Source of the DNA: WGMK01 sp044359155
Lineage (GTDB): Bacteria > Hydrogenedentota > Hydrogenedentia > Hydrogenedentales > JAEUWI01
Direction: 5' to 3'
Length of the DNA: 14,562 bases
NCBI GenBank assembly: GCA_044359155.1
Contig: JBIKMR010000092.1
Span: forward strand, 1 to 14,562
Position 1 is the first letter of the stretch, and each line of letters begins with the position of its first letter. A program made the position numbers and the translations under genes. The notes under the pieces are model-generated. The model was not told where the DNA came from. It searched no databases and was given only the letters and a program-made list of their open reading frames with translations. Below are positions 14,051-14,562 of the stretch, in pieces.

Positions 14051-14074
14051 AGACGATAGTCGACGTGGCGGAGG

Positions 14075-14562
14075 CTACGGCAGTTCCTTGATGCGAATAT
14101 TGCGGAAGGCCACGTAGTTCTGGTGGTCTTGCAGGCCGATGAAGCCGCGCTGTAATCGGTACCTCAGCTCCTCGTGCGCGTTCATGTCGAGGTCTTGTAC
14201 CACCACATTGTTGAGCACCGCCCGCATATGGCTGCCATTGAGGGTTATCTCGAGGGCGTTCCATTCCGCGCCGGGCTTCGAGGCTACGTAGAGCGGTGGC
14301 ACGACCTTGTAAATCGCGCCCGTGCAATCGTCGTTGGGCTGGGCCCCGTGGTCGCCATGCAATTGGAACTCCATGCCAATCTTCGATTGGCGTGCGGCGC
14401 GCGGCGCGCGCAGGTAGATGCCAGAGTTGTAGCCCGGCAACAGCTTGTATTCAAGGCGCAGGGTGAAGTTGGCATAGCGCTTGGCAGAGATAAGGCTGCT
14501 CGCCCCTTCCTGCACCCATTCAATCTCGCCACAGTCTGAGACGTGGAAACCCTCGGGGTTGT
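14075..14562 (-). CDS. DUF1080 (3-keto-disaccharide hydrolase / LamG-like) protein, 5' end outside window
   Basis: The frame is open to the right edge, and 161 C-terminal residues are visible. They match the DUF1080 beta-sandwich: GFHVSDCGEIEW at the left edge, then ISAKRYANFTLRLEYKLLPG, NSGIYLRAP, GMEFQLHGDHG, GAIYKVVPPLYVASKPGAEW and the closing GFIGLQDHQNYVAFRNIRIK. The family includes 3-keto-glycoside hydrolases and sugar-binding domains, usually secreted. The internal GTG at 14515 is not a start, because the conserved sequence continues through it. It precedes the M28-like gene by 38 bp. Substrate cannot be told from this part. Confidence 0.92.
   Translation of the reverse strand, partial: NPEGFHVSDCGEIEWVQEGASSLISAKRYANFTLRLEYKLLPGYNSGIYLRAPRAARQSKIGMEFQLHGDHGAQPNDDCTGAIYKVVPPLYVASKPGAEWNALEITLNGSHMRAVLNNVVVQDLDMNAHEELRYRLQRGFIGLQDHQNYVAFRNIRIKELP

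Noticed and set aside
14037..14327. 97-codon N-terminal extension of the M28-like gene
   Set aside because: It overlaps the DUF1080 coding region in another frame, and a good GGAGAA site plus signal anchor mark the start at 14036.
1..14562. Search for tRNA, rRNA, CRISPR array, transposase, integrase or att sites
   Set aside because: Nothing with the required structure was seen; the only repeats are the short elements listed.

Overview
The window is a high-GC bacterial chromosome segment with no rRNA, tRNA, CRISPR array or transposase gene. Its gene content suggests a Gram-negative-type environmental bacterium: an alpha-2-macroglobulin/PbpC pair, a DUF1080 protein, a DUF3500 protein, a Sel1-repeat protein, and an Ig-like protein end with a C-terminal sorting-like tail. 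This mix is common in the PVC/Planctomycetota/Hydrogenedentota-like part of the tree. That placement is an inference from gene families and is not secure.

Left part (1-3560, + strand): the 3' end of a bacterial alpha-2-macroglobulin gene is followed by pbpC (penicillin-binding protein 1C). This is the well-known periplasmic defence and peptidoglycan-repair pairing. The 250 bp between them, and the first ~39 codons of pbpC, are built from short repeat elements: a CACGAA-rich element, a GGAAGGCTGGAAG element, a CCCTCACCCTAACCCTC-type element and two CGTTGCCAA palindromes. The membrane anchor of PbpC appears to be encoded by this repeat-like DNA.

Middle (3560-8066): an ABC-F ATPase on the - strand converges on pbpC, with two strong hairpins between them. 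To its right lies a 5'-truncated remnant of an Ig-like surface protein, with an intact C-terminal anchor and a good intrinsic terminator. Next is a textbook sigma-70 promoter (TTGTCA, 17 bp, TATAAT) that drives a 611-residue protein with a helicase-associated (XPB/Ssl2 N-terminal-like) C-terminal domain but no helicase.

Right part (8067-14562, - strand): seven genes run leftward with short gaps and look like one or two operons. In transcription order they are: a DUF1080 protein (cut by the window edge), a membrane-anchored M28-like protein that appears to have lost metal ligands, a soluble GAF histidine kinase with no response regulator, a 90-residue two-helix membrane protein, a TPR/zinc-ribbon/five-helix membrane protein whose start codon overlaps the preceding stop (TGATG), a secreted DUF3500 protein, and a secreted Sel1-repeat protein. 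The kinase, the small membrane protein and the TPR/zinc-ribbon protein are the tightest group and may form a signalling unit. No complete, obviously new defence or biosynthetic system is visible. The most unusual items are the repeat-derived PbpC anchor, the kinase-linked membrane module, the M28 pseudoenzyme and the standalone helicase-associated protein.
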